Shown one piece after another: positions 1 to 7,083 of a stretch of 9,059 nucleotides of DNA. Within the stretch, counting starts at the first letter, position 1. Each line of letters opens with the position of its first letter. This DNA is from Methylophilaceae bacterium UBA7525 (GTDB lineage: Bacteria; Pseudomonadota; Gammaproteobacteria; Burkholderiales; Methylophilaceae): NCBI GenBank assembly GCA_002479405.1, contig DLMX01000064.1, positions 3,573 through 12,631 on the forward strand, given 5' to 3'. The translations under genes and the position numbers were made by a program. The notes under the pieces are model-generated. The model saw only the letters and a program-made list of their open reading frames with translations, was not told the origin of the DNA and ran no database searches.

Positions 1-155
1 ATCTGCCACTGGACAAGTTGCTTTCAGCGACTGGGGCAACAACGTTGCCTCAGCAGGGCAGTGCACCGGTTTCCACTCAATCCGCAGCCCAGATCGAACT
101 TGAAGCCCAGCGCACACGCGATGCATTCCGCAGCCGTGAACGCGAAACCAGATAA
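1..155 (+). CDS. hflK: HflK C-terminal end (5' truncated by the window edge)
   Basis: This is the last 50 codons of a gene that begins before the window; the reading frame starts at base 3 and ends at TAA 153-155. The peptide opens with LPLDKLLS and ends in a charged tail (RTRDAFRSRERETR). HflK proteins typically end in this way: a short PLDKL-like segment after the SPFH/coiled-coil region, then a Gln/Ser/Ala-rich low-complexity tail. The tail alone would not identify the gene. The call rests on the hflC gene starting 16 bases downstream, since hflK and hflC are nearly always adjacent. HflK is a membrane-anchored SPFH/prohibitin-family protein that assembles with HflC into a periplasm-facing complex around the FtsH protease and modulates degradation of membrane proteins. 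Neither its signal anchor nor its SPFH domain is visible here. Confidence 0.85.
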   Translation, partial: LPLDKLLSATGATTLPQQGSAPVSTQSAAQIELEAQRTRDAFRSRERETR

Positions 156-171
156 GGAATTGCGAGAATAA

Positions 172-1062
172 ATGATGAGTAATCCCCTGTTGAAAAATCT
201 CGGCACCGTGCTTCTTGGTCTGGTTGTGGCCTTGTTGCTGGTTAGCTTCTCTGCATTTACGGTAGATCAGCGTGAATATGCACTGGTCTTCAGACTTGGC
301 AAGATTGTTGCCGTGAAGAAGGAGCCTGGCCTGTATTTCAAAGTGCCGCTGGTTGATAACGTACGTTATTTCGATAATCGCATTCTGACCCTGGATTCTG
401 CCGATACCGATCGTTTCATTACCAGTGAGAAGAAAAATGTGCTGGTCGATTCTTTCGTCAAATGGCGCATTGTCGATCCCGAGAAATATTATGTTTCTGT
501 GCGTGGCGATGAACTGCAGGCAGAGCGCCGTCTGTCCCAGACGGTGAATGATGGTCTGCGTGCTGAATTCGGTAAGCGCACAATCAACGATGTAGTGTCC
601 GGCGAGCGCTCCAAGATCATGGATATCCTGCGCGAACGTGCAGACCGCGACTCGCGTCAGATCGGTATTCAGGTGCTGGATGTGCGTCTGCGTCGCGTGG
701 ATTTGCCTCAGGAAGTTAGCGAGTCAGTCTATCAGCGTATGGAAGCTGAGCGTAAGCGGGTAGCTAACGAATTGCGTTCCGAGGGTGCCGGTGCAGCAGA
801 AAAAATCCGTGCGGATGCTGACAAGCAGCGTGAAATCATTATCGCCGAGGCATTCATGGAGGCGCAGCGTGTCAAGGGTGCCGGCGATGCCAAAGCCTCC
901 GAGATTTACGCCCAGGCCTACAGCAAGAATCCCGAGTTCTATGCCTTCTATCGCAGTCTTGAAGCCTATCGCAACAGCTTTAGTGAAAAAAGTGACGTAC
1001 TCGTGTTGGAGCCGAATTCCGACTTCTTCAAGTACATGCGTGACTCATCTGGCCGCAAGTAG
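172..1062 (+). CDS. hflC: HflC, SPFH-family modulator of FtsH
   Basis: The 296-residue product has the usual HflC length. It has one N-terminal membrane segment (about residues 8-30), then an SPFH/band-7 domain beginning DQREYALVFRLGKI and covering about residues 31-190. A charged, Ala/Glu/Lys-rich coiled coil follows at about 185-250 (EAERKRVANE...EIIIAEAFMEAQ). The C-terminal part (FYAFYRSLEAYRNSF, then VLVLEPNSDFFKYM) is characteristic of HflC. The family forms a hetero-oligomeric cage with HflK around FtsH and limits its access to membrane substrates. The start is a tandem ATG ATG at 172/175; AAGGA (154-158) lies rather far upstream and GAGA (164-167) rather close, so either ATG could be used. 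It follows hflK by 16 bases and precedes the DUF2065 gene by 15, consistent with one transcript. Confidence 0.97.
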   Translation: MMSNPLLKNLGTVLLGLVVALLLVSFSAFTVDQREYALVFRLGKIVAVKKEPGLYFKVPLVDNVRYFDNRILTLDSADTDRFITSEKKNVLVDSFVKWRIVDPEKYYVSVRGDELQAERRLSQTVNDGLRAEFGKRTINDVVSGERSKIMDILRERADRDSRQIGIQVLDVRLRRVDLPQEVSESVYQRMEAERKRVANELRSEGAGAAEKIRADADKQREIIIAEAFMEAQRVKGAGDAKASEIYAQAYSKNPEFYAFYRSLEAYRNSFSEKSDVLVLEPNSDFFKYMRDSSGRK

Positions 1063-1077
1063 TATCAAGAGGTTGGC

Positions 1078-1263
1078 TTGACGACAACACTGATAATGGC
1101 GTTCGGCTTGATGCTGGTGCTGGAAGGGGTGCTGCCACTGGTGGCACCTCAGGTCTGGCGCGATACCTTCAGGCGAATGACCGAGCTGAATGATGGCCAG
1201 TTGCGCTTTGCCGGTCTGCTTTCCATGGCGATCGGCTTGCTGATCGTGCTGGTGGTCAAATAA
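1078..1263 (+). CDS. DUF2065 (YjeT-like) small inner-membrane protein
   Basis: The product is a 61-residue hydrophobic protein with two predicted membrane helices, about residues 4-23 and 44-60. They flank a short charged segment (WRDTFRRMTELNDGQLR). This two-helix layout with the central W-R-x-x-x-R-x-(M/L) stretch and Q-L-R motif matches the DUF2065 family, whose Escherichia coli member YjeT also lies between hflC and purA. No biochemical function is established to my knowledge; position suggests a link to the HflKC/FtsH membrane complex, but that is inference. The start is TTG at 1078, chosen because AAGAGG (1067-1072) lies 5 bases upstream and the protein would otherwise lose its first helix. 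It is 15 bases after hflC and 51 bases before hisZ. Confidence 0.88.
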   Translation: MTTTLIMAFGLMLVLEGVLPLVAPQVWRDTFRRMTELNDGQLRFAGLLSMAIGLLIVLVVK

Positions 1264-1314
1264 GACTTCATCGACTATTCTCCAACCACCCGATAACTGA
1301 TAATCTGCTTTTCT

Positions 1315-2484
1315 ATGCGTAATTGGCTACTCCCGGAATATATTGAAGACGTGCTGCCCGTCGAGGCAGCCCGCATAGAGACGCTGCGTCGTCGCCTGCT
1401 TGATTTGTTCAGAGCGCATGGCTATGAATATGTGATTCCACCCATGCTGGAATATCTCGAATCATTGATTACCGGGGTAGGGCATGATCTCGACCTGGCG
1501 ACATTCAAGGTCGTCGATCAGTTGACCGGACGTCTGATGGGTGTGCGGGCTGACACCACGCCGCAAGCCGCGAGAATCGATGCGCATATCCTCAACCGTC
1601 AGGGCGTCACCCGTTTATGCTATGCCGGCACTGTGCTGAAAACCACCCCTGATGGCCTGGCGCAGACGCGAGAGCCATTGCAGGTGGGTGCCGAGTTGTT
1701 CGGGCATGTCGGCGTAGAAAGCGATATCGAGATTCAGCGTCTGATGATCAAGTCCTTGCAGGCGGTAGGTGTCCGGTCTCTGCATATCGACTTCAGTCAC
1801 GTCGGTATTTTTGGCAGCCTGGTGAGTCAGAGCAAGCTTTCCGGCAAGCTGGAACAGGCTTTGTATGCTGCTTTGCAGAGCAAGGATCAGTCGGCGGTCA
1901 GGGAATTGAGCGCAGACCTTGATAGCGCGACACGTGAGGCGTTGTGCAGCCTGACTAGGCTCAATGGCGGCATCGAGATGCTGGATCATGCAGAACAGGT
2001 GTTGCCTGCTCACGCGGAGATCCGTCAGGCACTGAATGATTTGCGCCATGCCGGCACACAACTGGCTGACCTCGGAGTGGATGTCTGCTTCGATCTGTCC
2101 GAGCTGCGTGGCTACCATTATCACAGCGGCATTGTATTCGCGGCCTATGCGCAGGGATATGCAGGTCCGCTCGCCTTGGGCGGACGTTATGACGAAGTCG
2201 GTCAGGCCTTCGGTCGCGCCAGGCCGGCAACCGGCTTCAGCCTGGATCTGCGCGGCGTCGTTACGGCTTTGCCGCCGGCAGAAAAGACCAAGGCGATATT
2301 CGCTCCGTGCGGCAATGATCATGGATTGCAGCAGGCAATAGAGGCCTTGCGCGCAGACGGGCAGATTGTCATTCAGGAACTGCCAGGGCATGAACAGCAT
2401 AGGGCGGAGCTTGGTTGCGACCGAAAACTGGAAAAACAGGGAATGCAGTGGCAGGTAGTCGCGGCACCTGAACTGTTGAATTAA
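1315..2484 (+). CDS. hisZ: HisZ, ATP phosphoribosyltransferase regulatory subunit
   Basis: The 389-residue product is a class II aminoacyl-tRNA-synthetase-like paralogue of HisRS, of normal HisZ length. Its N-terminus, LLPEYIEDVLP, is typical of HisZ. The catalytic-core relatives are visible: MGVRADTTPQAARI (75-88), REPLQVGAELFGH (119-131), LRGYHYHSGIVF (264-275) and the motif-3-like GGRYDEVGQAFG with ATGFSLDL (289-312). The HisRS motif-2 stretch that contacts ATP is replaced (AGTVLKTTP), as expected for a non-aminoacylating regulator, and there is no tRNA anticodon-binding domain. In the family HisZ pairs with short-form HisG to make the hetero-octameric enzyme for the first step of histidine synthesis and confers feedback control. 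No strong ribosome-binding site precedes ATG 1315. hisZ directly upstream of purA is a usual betaproteobacterial order. Confidence 0.96.
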   Translation: MRNWLLPEYIEDVLPVEAARIETLRRRLLDLFRAHGYEYVIPPMLEYLESLITGVGHDLDLATFKVVDQLTGRLMGVRADTTPQAARIDAHILNRQGVTRLCYAGTVLKTTPDGLAQTREPLQVGAELFGHVGVESDIEIQRLMIKSLQAVGVRSLHIDFSHVGIFGSLVSQSKLSGKLEQALYAALQSKDQSAVRELSADLDSATREALCSLTRLNGGIEMLDHAEQVLPAHAEIRQALNDLRHAGTQLADLGVDVCFDLSELRGYHYHSGIVFAAYAQGYAGPLALGGRYDEVGQAFGRARPATGFSLDLRGVVTALPPAEKTKAIFAPCGNDHGLQQAIEALRADGQIVIQELPGHEQHRAELGCDRKLEKQGMQWQVVAAPELLN

Positions 2485-2507
2485 ATTAGAAAAGTATCAG
2501 GTAAATC

Positions 2508-3830
2508 ATGGTGAAAAACGTAGTAGTGATTGGTACCCAATGGGGGGATGAAGGCAAGGGCAAGATCGTTGATTGGCTGACCGACCATGCCCAAGGCGTG
2601 GTGCGTTTTCAGGGTGGCCATAACGCCGGCCATACCCTGGTCATCGGCCAAGGCGCAGCGCAACGAGAGTACAAGCTTAATCTTGTGCCTTCCGGTATCG
2701 TTCGCGATGGTATCAAATGCTATATCGGTAATGGTGTGGTGCTGGATGTCAGCCATCTACTGGACGAAATCAAGGGTCTGGAAAATGAAGGCATTGAAGT
2801 TCGCAACCGCCTGAAGGTCAGCCCTGGTTGCCCTTTGATTCTCGATTGTCACATCAAACTGGACAAGGCGCGTGAAGCTGCCAGGGGGGTAGACAAGAAG
2901 ATTGGCACGACGGGAAAGGGCATAGGTCCCACTTACGAAGACAAAGTGGCGCGCCGTGCCTTGCGTGTCTACGACCTGTTCTATCCGGAGCGTTTTGCCG
3001 AGAAATTGAAGGAAGTCTTCGATTATCACAATTTTGTGCTGGTCAATTATCTCAATGCCGAGCCTGCAGATTATGAGGCGCAGTTGGCCAGGTGCATGGC
3101 GCAGGTCGAGGAGTTGCGTCCGATGGTGGCCGATATCTCCGCCGAGCTCTATGCGGCGAACGCTGCAGGAGAAAAATTGCTGTTCGAGGGAGCGCAAGGC
3201 ACGCTGCTGGATGTCGACCACGGTACCTATCCATATGTGACCTCTTCCAACTGTGTGTCTGGACAGGCTTCTGCCGGTACCGGTGTGGGTCCGCAGATGC
3301 TGCATTATGTGCTGGGAATCACCAAGGCCTACACCACGCGCGTTGGCGGCGGTCCGTTCCCCAGCGAACTGGATATCGAGACCATGGATCTTCCCGGCTA
3401 TCAGATGTCGAACAAAGGCCGTGAGATCGGTACAGTGACCAAGCGCAAACGCCGCTGCGGCTGGTTTGATGCTGCAGCATTGCGTCGTTCAGCCAAGATC
3501 AACGGCTTGACCGGTCTGTGCATCACCAAGCTGGATGTGCTGGACGGCATTGCCGAACTGGATATTTGTACCGGCTATGAACTGGACGGCAAGCTGGTCG
3601 ATATGCTGCCTGTAGGTGCAGACGATGTAGCTCGGTGCAAACCGGTTTACGAGACATTGTCCGGTTGGAGCGAGAGTACTTTCGGTATCAGCCGCTGGGA
3701 AGAGTTGCCTGAGAATGCGCAGGCTTATCTGAAGCGTCTCGAGGCGCTGTGCGGTGTACCGGTCGATATTGTTTCTACAGGCCCTGAGCGCGACGAAACC
3801 ATAGTGTTGCGCCATCCGTTCGGAGTCTGA
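2508..3830 (+). CDS. purA: Adenylosuccinate synthetase
   Basis: PurA makes adenylosuccinate from IMP, aspartate and GTP, the committed step to AMP, in the cytoplasm. The 440 residues match the family length. The P-loop-like QWGDEGKGK (11-19) carries the catalytic Asp14, and GGHNAGHT (36-43) carries the catalytic His42. TTGKGIGPTYEDK (134-146) and the Arg pair at 149-150 belong to the IMP site. TRVGGGPFPSEL (277-288) precedes the basic loop TKRKRRCGW (311-319) that binds aspartate. The C-terminus has STGPERDETI, the guanine-binding end. AGG (2499-2501) lies 6 bases before ATG 2508. It is 23 bases after hisZ, and only 4 bases separate its stop from the next gene, so it is probably cotranscribed with the cofactor genes downstream. 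Confidence 0.99.
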   Translation: MVKNVVVIGTQWGDEGKGKIVDWLTDHAQGVVRFQGGHNAGHTLVIGQGAAQREYKLNLVPSGIVRDGIKCYIGNGVVLDVSHLLDEIKGLENEGIEVRNRLKVSPGCPLILDCHIKLDKAREAARGVDKKIGTTGKGIGPTYEDKVARRALRVYDLFYPERFAEKLKEVFDYHNFVLVNYLNAEPADYEAQLARCMAQVEELRPMVADISAELYAANAAGEKLLFEGAQGTLLDVDHGTYPYVTSSNCVSGQASAGTGVGPQMLHYVLGITKAYTTRVGGGPFPSELDIETMDLPGYQMSNKGREIGTVTKRKRRCGWFDAAALRRSAKINGLTGLCITKLDVLDGIAELDICTGYELDGKLVDMLPVGADDVARCKPVYETLSGWSESTFGISRWEELPENAQAYLKRLEALCGVPVDIVSTGPERDETIVLRHPFGV

Positions 3831-3834
3831 GGTC

Positions 3835-4380
3835 TTGACTATCGAGGAAAAACGCCTGGCTTGGGCGTTGACGGGCTCCGGCCATTATCTGCGTGAATGT
3901 CTGGATATCATCAGCGGGCTGGAGAATGTTGATCTGTTCCTGAGCAAGGCGGCAGCCGAGATTCTTCAGCAATATGGTTACAAGCATAATGTCGGCCGTG
4001 TTTTTCAGGACAAAACCGCGAGTAGCGTCCCGGTCGAGCTGTTCTATCAGGGCAAATATCATACGCTGGTAATCGCGCCGACAAGTTCCAACACGGTTGC
4101 GAAGATGGTGGCAGGCATTTCCGATAATCTGGTGACCAACCTCTATGCTCAGGCAGGAAAAACGCGTTTGCCTAGCATCATATTTGCCTGCGATACCGAG
4201 CCTGAACTGGAATCCGAAGCTCCACGCGAAAATATCGTAAAGGTCTATCCGCGACGTATCGACCTGCAGAATATGGAAACACTCAAAACCTTTGAGGAAA
4301 CCACGGTCGTCGGAGATATGCAGCAATTGCAAAACGCCATCCAGGAACGTTTGGCATGTCTGAAAACTTCCTCTTCCTGA
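3835..4380 (+). CDS. Flavoprotein of the archaeoflavoprotein/DmrB type, candidate dihydromethanopterin reductase
   Basis: The 181-residue product has the Rossmann-like fold of the FMN-binding flavoprotein (HFCD/PPC-decarboxylase) superfamily. An N-terminal strand runs into TGSGHYLRE (13-21), and the phosphate-binding loop APTSSNTVAKM (81-91) is followed by GISDNLVTNL (94-103). These fit the family that includes archaeoflavoprotein AfpA and DmrB, which reduces dihydromethanopterin to H4MPT, the last step of cofactor synthesis. The assignment to DmrB rather than another flavin-dependent member is inferred from the H4MPT/methanofuran genes that follow. Cys119 and Cys175 are the only cysteines, so no bacterial-ferredoxin-type 4Fe-4S motif is visible and electrons would have to come from a partner. 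The start is TTG 3835 with GGAG (3822-3825) 9 bases upstream, just inside the end of purA. Its last 25 bases overlap the next gene. Confidence 0.8.
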   Translation: MTIEEKRLAWALTGSGHYLRECLDIISGLENVDLFLSKAAAEILQQYGYKHNVGRVFQDKTASSVPVELFYQGKYHTLVIAPTSSNTVAKMVAGISDNLVTNLYAQAGKTRLPSIIFACDTEPELESEAPRENIVKVYPRRIDLQNMETLKTFEETTVVGDMQQLQNAIQERLACLKTSSS

Positions 4381-5768
4381 CCGGAAAATTGGCCGAGAAA
4401 AGTCTGCATAAAGTATTGGCAGGCATACAGGCTGATGACAAGCATCCACAGGATTTCAAGTACCGGGTTGCCCAGATCGGCGTATCTGTCGCCGCCCTCA
4501 TGACACCGGAACTGATCCTGCGTCGCTTGCCTGATGTCGGTGACGCTGACAAGATGGTGTTGCCCGGACTATGCCGAGGCGATCTGACAAAATTGGAAGA
4601 AAAATACGGCATTCCTGTCGAACTCGGGCCTGAAGACCTGAAGGATTTGCCGCAATATTTCGGTCGTGGGGGCAAGGAGCCTGATTTGTCCGGATATGAT
4701 ACAAGTATATTCGCCGAGATCGTTGAAGCGCCAGACTTGACGGTAGACGCTATCCTGCGGCGGGCTGAACAGTACCGCCAGAAAGGTGCAGATGTCATCG
4801 ACCTGGGCTGCCTGCCCAACACTCCGTTCCCGCATCTAGCCGATGCCATCAGTGCGCTCAAGGCCGCCGGTTATATGGTCAGCGTTGATTCTCTTGATCA
4901 GGATGACCTGTTGCTGGCGGGACAAAGCGGCGCAGATTATCTGCTCAGCCTCAACGAAAAATCACTCTGGATTGCCGACGAAGTGGCTTCTACGCCGGTT
5001 TTGATCCCGTCTTCCCCCGGCAATCTGCCGTCGCTTTACCGAGCGATTGAAGCGATGCAAAAGCGGGGCAGGGCTTTTATTGCTGATGCCATTCTTGATC
5101 CGATTCCATTCGGTCTGGCTGAATCCATTGTTCGATATCAGCGCTTACGCAAGCGTTATCCAGACATCCAGATCATGATGGGTGTAGGCAATCTGACAGA
5201 ACTGACCGATGCCGATACGACCGGCATCAATGCCATCCTTTTTGGCATCATTTCGGAGCTCGGCATCAATGCCGTGTTGGCGACTTCAGTCAGTCCGCAC
5301 GCGGTCAATGCGATTGCCGAGGCTGATGTGGCGCGACGCATCATGTATGCGGCGCGCGAAGACCGGCGGTTGCCGCGTGATTACAGTAATGGCCTGCTTG
5401 GTTTGCATGACCGGCGGCCTTTCCCTTACACGGATGATGAAATTGCAGAGTTTGCCGCTGCCATCAAGGACCCCAGCTTTCGCATACAAGTCAGTGAAAC
5501 CGGCCTGCATGTCTATAACCGGGAAGGGCATTATCAGGATACGGATCCATTCAAGATATATCCGCATCTGAAGGTGGATGATGATGCCTCACATGCCTTT
5601 TATCTGGGCGTGGAACTGGCGCGGGCACAGATTGCCTGGCAATTGAAGAAACGCTATAAGCAGGATGAGGAGCTTGAGTGGGGCTGCAGTACGGAAAACA
5701 AACATGCGGAAGGGCGAGCCTCCCATCGCGCTGCATCGGTGAAAGAGAAGCGGGCAAAGAAGGAGTAG
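4356..5768 (+). CDS. Dihydropteroate-synthase-like protein (DUF6513-DHPS-DUF4346), H4MPT biosynthesis
   Basis: The 470-residue product appears to have three domains. An N-terminal region (about 1-115; FLFLTGKLAE) resembles DUF6513. A TIM-barrel DHPS-like domain spans about 118-345, with GADVIDLG (144-151), VSVDSLD (175-181), LDPIPFG (247-253) and MGVGNLTELTDADTTG (275-290) in the places of the pterin-binding motifs. A C-terminal domain (about 370-450; FRIQVSETGLHVYN, then DPFKIYPHLKVDDD) resembles DUF4346. A Lys/Glu/Ala-rich tail closes the protein. Such archaeal-type proteins (MJ0107-like) occur in methanogens and H4MPT-using methylotrophs and are thought to act in H4MPT synthesis, perhaps joining the pterin and ribofuranosylaminobenzene parts; I know of no firmly proven reaction. 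ATG 4356 has AGGA (4343-4346) 9 bases upstream and overlaps the previous gene by 25 bases, suggesting translational coupling. Confidence 0.85.
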   Translation: MSENFLFLTGKLAEKSLHKVLAGIQADDKHPQDFKYRVAQIGVSVAALMTPELILRRLPDVGDADKMVLPGLCRGDLTKLEEKYGIPVELGPEDLKDLPQYFGRGGKEPDLSGYDTSIFAEIVEAPDLTVDAILRRAEQYRQKGADVIDLGCLPNTPFPHLADAISALKAAGYMVSVDSLDQDDLLLAGQSGADYLLSLNEKSLWIADEVASTPVLIPSSPGNLPSLYRAIEAMQKRGRAFIADAILDPIPFGLAESIVRYQRLRKRYPDIQIMMGVGNLTELTDADTTGINAILFGIISELGINAVLATSVSPHAVNAIAEADVARRIMYAAREDRRLPRDYSNGLLGLHDRRPFPYTDDEIAEFAAAIKDPSFRIQVSETGLHVYNREGHYQDTDPFKIYPHLKVDDDASHAFYLGVELARAQIAWQLKKRYKQDEELEWGCSTENKHAEGRASHRAASVKEKRAKKE

Positions 5769-5773
5769 GATGC

Positions 5774-6355
5774 ATGCCTCTGATCTATGAAACCATCATA
5801 ACCAGTCTGAATGCCGATGGTCAGCCATATATCGCGCCTTTCGGTATCAGGGAAAGGGATGATCTGGTCATCATGGCGCCCTTTCGCCCATCCATCACTC
5901 TGGACAATATCCTGCTGAATCGTTGTGCCGTAATGAATCTGACCGACGATGTACGTGTCTTTGCCGGGGCATTGACCGGTCGCCGTGACTGGCCATCGAG
6001 GCCGGCGGACAAGGTCCATGGGGCCGTGCTTGAATCTGCACTGGCACATCGGGAGCTACAATTGCTTGAAGTGCGCGAGGATGCGCAGAGGCCGGAACTG
6101 GTTTTCAAGGTCGTACATGAAGTGCAACACCAGCCATTCCGCGGCTTCAATCGCGCTCAGGCGGCGGTGATCGAGCTGGCAGTTTTGGTTAGCCGCTTGC
6201 ATATGCTGCCGATGGAAAAAATTGATGCAGAAATGGCTTATCTGAATATTGCCATCGAGAAGACCGCCGGGGAGCGTGAGATGCAGGCTTGGCAATGGCT
6301 GGTGGAGTGCGTGGAGAATTTCAGAACGGAAACGAACCTGGGGAACATGGCGTGA
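5774..6355 (+). CDS. DUF447 family protein in the H4MPT/methanofuran cluster
   Basis: The 193-residue product begins IYETIITSLNADGQPYIAPF, the hallmark opening of DUF447, a family with a split-barrel flavin-binding-like N-terminal half. APFRPSITLDNI (35-46) and VMNLTDDVRVFAGALTG (53-69) continue that barrel. The C-terminal half is helical, with PFRGFNRAQAAVIE (121-134) as its conserved core. DUF447 occurs in methanogens and in bacteria with H4MPT-linked C1 metabolism. Its role is not established to my knowledge; a flavin-dependent or pterin-binding step is a guess from the fold. ATG 5774 was chosen because AAGGAG (5760-5765) lies 8 bases upstream and family similarity begins right there; a longer in-frame version from 5678 would only add residues overlapping the previous gene. 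The TGA at 6353-6355 overlaps the GTG of the next gene. Confidence 0.85.
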   Translation: MPLIYETIITSLNADGQPYIAPFGIRERDDLVIMAPFRPSITLDNILLNRCAVMNLTDDVRVFAGALTGRRDWPSRPADKVHGAVLESALAHRELQLLEVREDAQRPELVFKVVHEVQHQPFRGFNRAQAAVIELAVLVSRLHMLPMEKIDAEMAYLNIAIEKTAGEREMQAWQWLVECVENFRTETNLGNMA

Positions 6356-7065
6356 CCGGTCTGCTCATCAGTGTGACCAATCTGCAAGAGGCCGAGTTGG
6401 CTCTGGATGCGGGTGTCGATATCCTCGATATGAAAAACCCTGCCGAAGGTGCTTTGGGACGTTTGCCATTGACAGAGATTGCCGAAATTGTAGCCGCCAC
6501 AGGAAACCGATGTGTCACCAGCGCAACGGTAGGTGATTTGCCGATGCAACCGGATTTGCTGAGGAATGCAGTGCAGGAGGTGATGGCTACCGGTGTTGAT
6601 ATCATCAAGGTAGGATTTTTTGGGAGCGGACAACAACTGGATGTATGTGCCCGTGAAATCGGACGGCTCGCAACGGCAGAGGGTAAATTGGTTGCAGTGT
6701 TGATGGCGGATCAGCAACCGGCCTTCAGTCTGGTGCCAGTACTGAAAGCTGCCGGATTCCATGGTGTCATGCTGGATACTGCAAACAAGCAGAGCGGCAG
6801 CTTGCTGGATTGCCTGTCTGAGCAGGATTTGCAGAGTTTCTGTAGTGCCGCTCAAGCGCAGAATCTGCTGACTGGGCTGGCAGGATCGCTTCGAGAAGCG
6901 CATGTTCCTGCATTACTGCATTTACAGCCGGATTATCTGGGATTTCGGGGTGCGGCATGTATGGATTTGAACAGAAAAGCAAGTCTGGACGCAGGCCGGC
7001 TGGAATCCATCAAAAAGTTGTTGTATAAATACAACAATGCCCAGCGCGAGGCGCTAATCCACTGA
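6352..7065 (+). CDS. mfnB: MfnB, (5-formylfuran-3-yl)methyl phosphate synthase
   Basis: MfnB joins two glyceraldehyde-3-phosphate molecules into 4-(hydroxymethyl)-2-furancarboxaldehyde phosphate, the furan precursor of methanofuran/methylofuran. The 237-residue product is a TIM barrel of the expected size. It keeps the residues placed at the active site in the Methanocaldococcus enzyme: Lys28 in ILDMKNPAEGALG (24-36), Lys86 in DIIKVG (83-88), Asp142 and Lys146 in VMLDTANK (139-146). TSATVGDLP (56-64) and the C-terminal GFRGAAC phosphate-site motif are also present. The start is GTG 6352, sharing GTGA with the upstream stop, with GGGGA (6340-6344) 7 bases away; family similarity (LLISVTN) begins at residue 4. 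An in-frame ATG at 6289 would add 21 residues with no family resemblance. It is the last gene of the block; no clear terminator follows. Confidence 0.93.
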   Translation: MTGLLISVTNLQEAELALDAGVDILDMKNPAEGALGRLPLTEIAEIVAATGNRCVTSATVGDLPMQPDLLRNAVQEVMATGVDIIKVGFFGSGQQLDVCAREIGRLATAEGKLVAVLMADQQPAFSLVPVLKAAGFHGVMLDTANKQSGSLLDCLSEQDLQSFCSAAQAQNLLTGLAGSLREAHVPALLHLQPDYLGFRGAACMDLNRKASLDAGRLESIKKLLYKYNNAQREALIH

Positions 7066-7083
7066 TAGTGTCTGGTCTTTGCA

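Noticed and set aside
1299..1304. GATAAT as a -10 element for a separate hisZ promoter
   Set aside because: No acceptable -35 hexamer lies 15-19 bases upstream, so a promoter in the 51-base gap is not supported.
1615..2400. Long minus-strand open frame (261 codons) opposite hisZ
   Set aside because: It lies wholly inside hisZ, shows no recognisable family motif and has a composition expected of the antisense of a GC-biased gene. The sense frame is clearly HisZ.
2757..3305. Minus-strand open frame (182 codons) opposite purA
   Set aside because: It is entirely antisense to conserved PurA coding sequence and resembles no known protein.
3775..4861. Overlapping minus-strand open frames opposite the flavoprotein and DHPS-like genes
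   Set aside because: The plus-strand frames carry clear family motifs, ribosome-binding sites and operon spacing; the antisense frames do not.
5678..5773. N-terminal extension of the DUF447 protein from an upstream ATG
   Set aside because: It would overlap the DHPS-like gene by about 90 bases. Family similarity starts at the Met at 5774, which has an AAGGAG site at the right distance.
6289..6351. N-terminal extension of MfnB from ATG 6289
   Set aside because: The 21 extra residues do not resemble the MfnB N-terminus. GTG 6352 has a good ribosome-binding site and gives the family's usual length.
7066..7083. Terminator after mfnB
   Set aside because: No stem-loop followed by a T-run could be found; the cofactor transcript may end by Rho or read into the OmpA gene.
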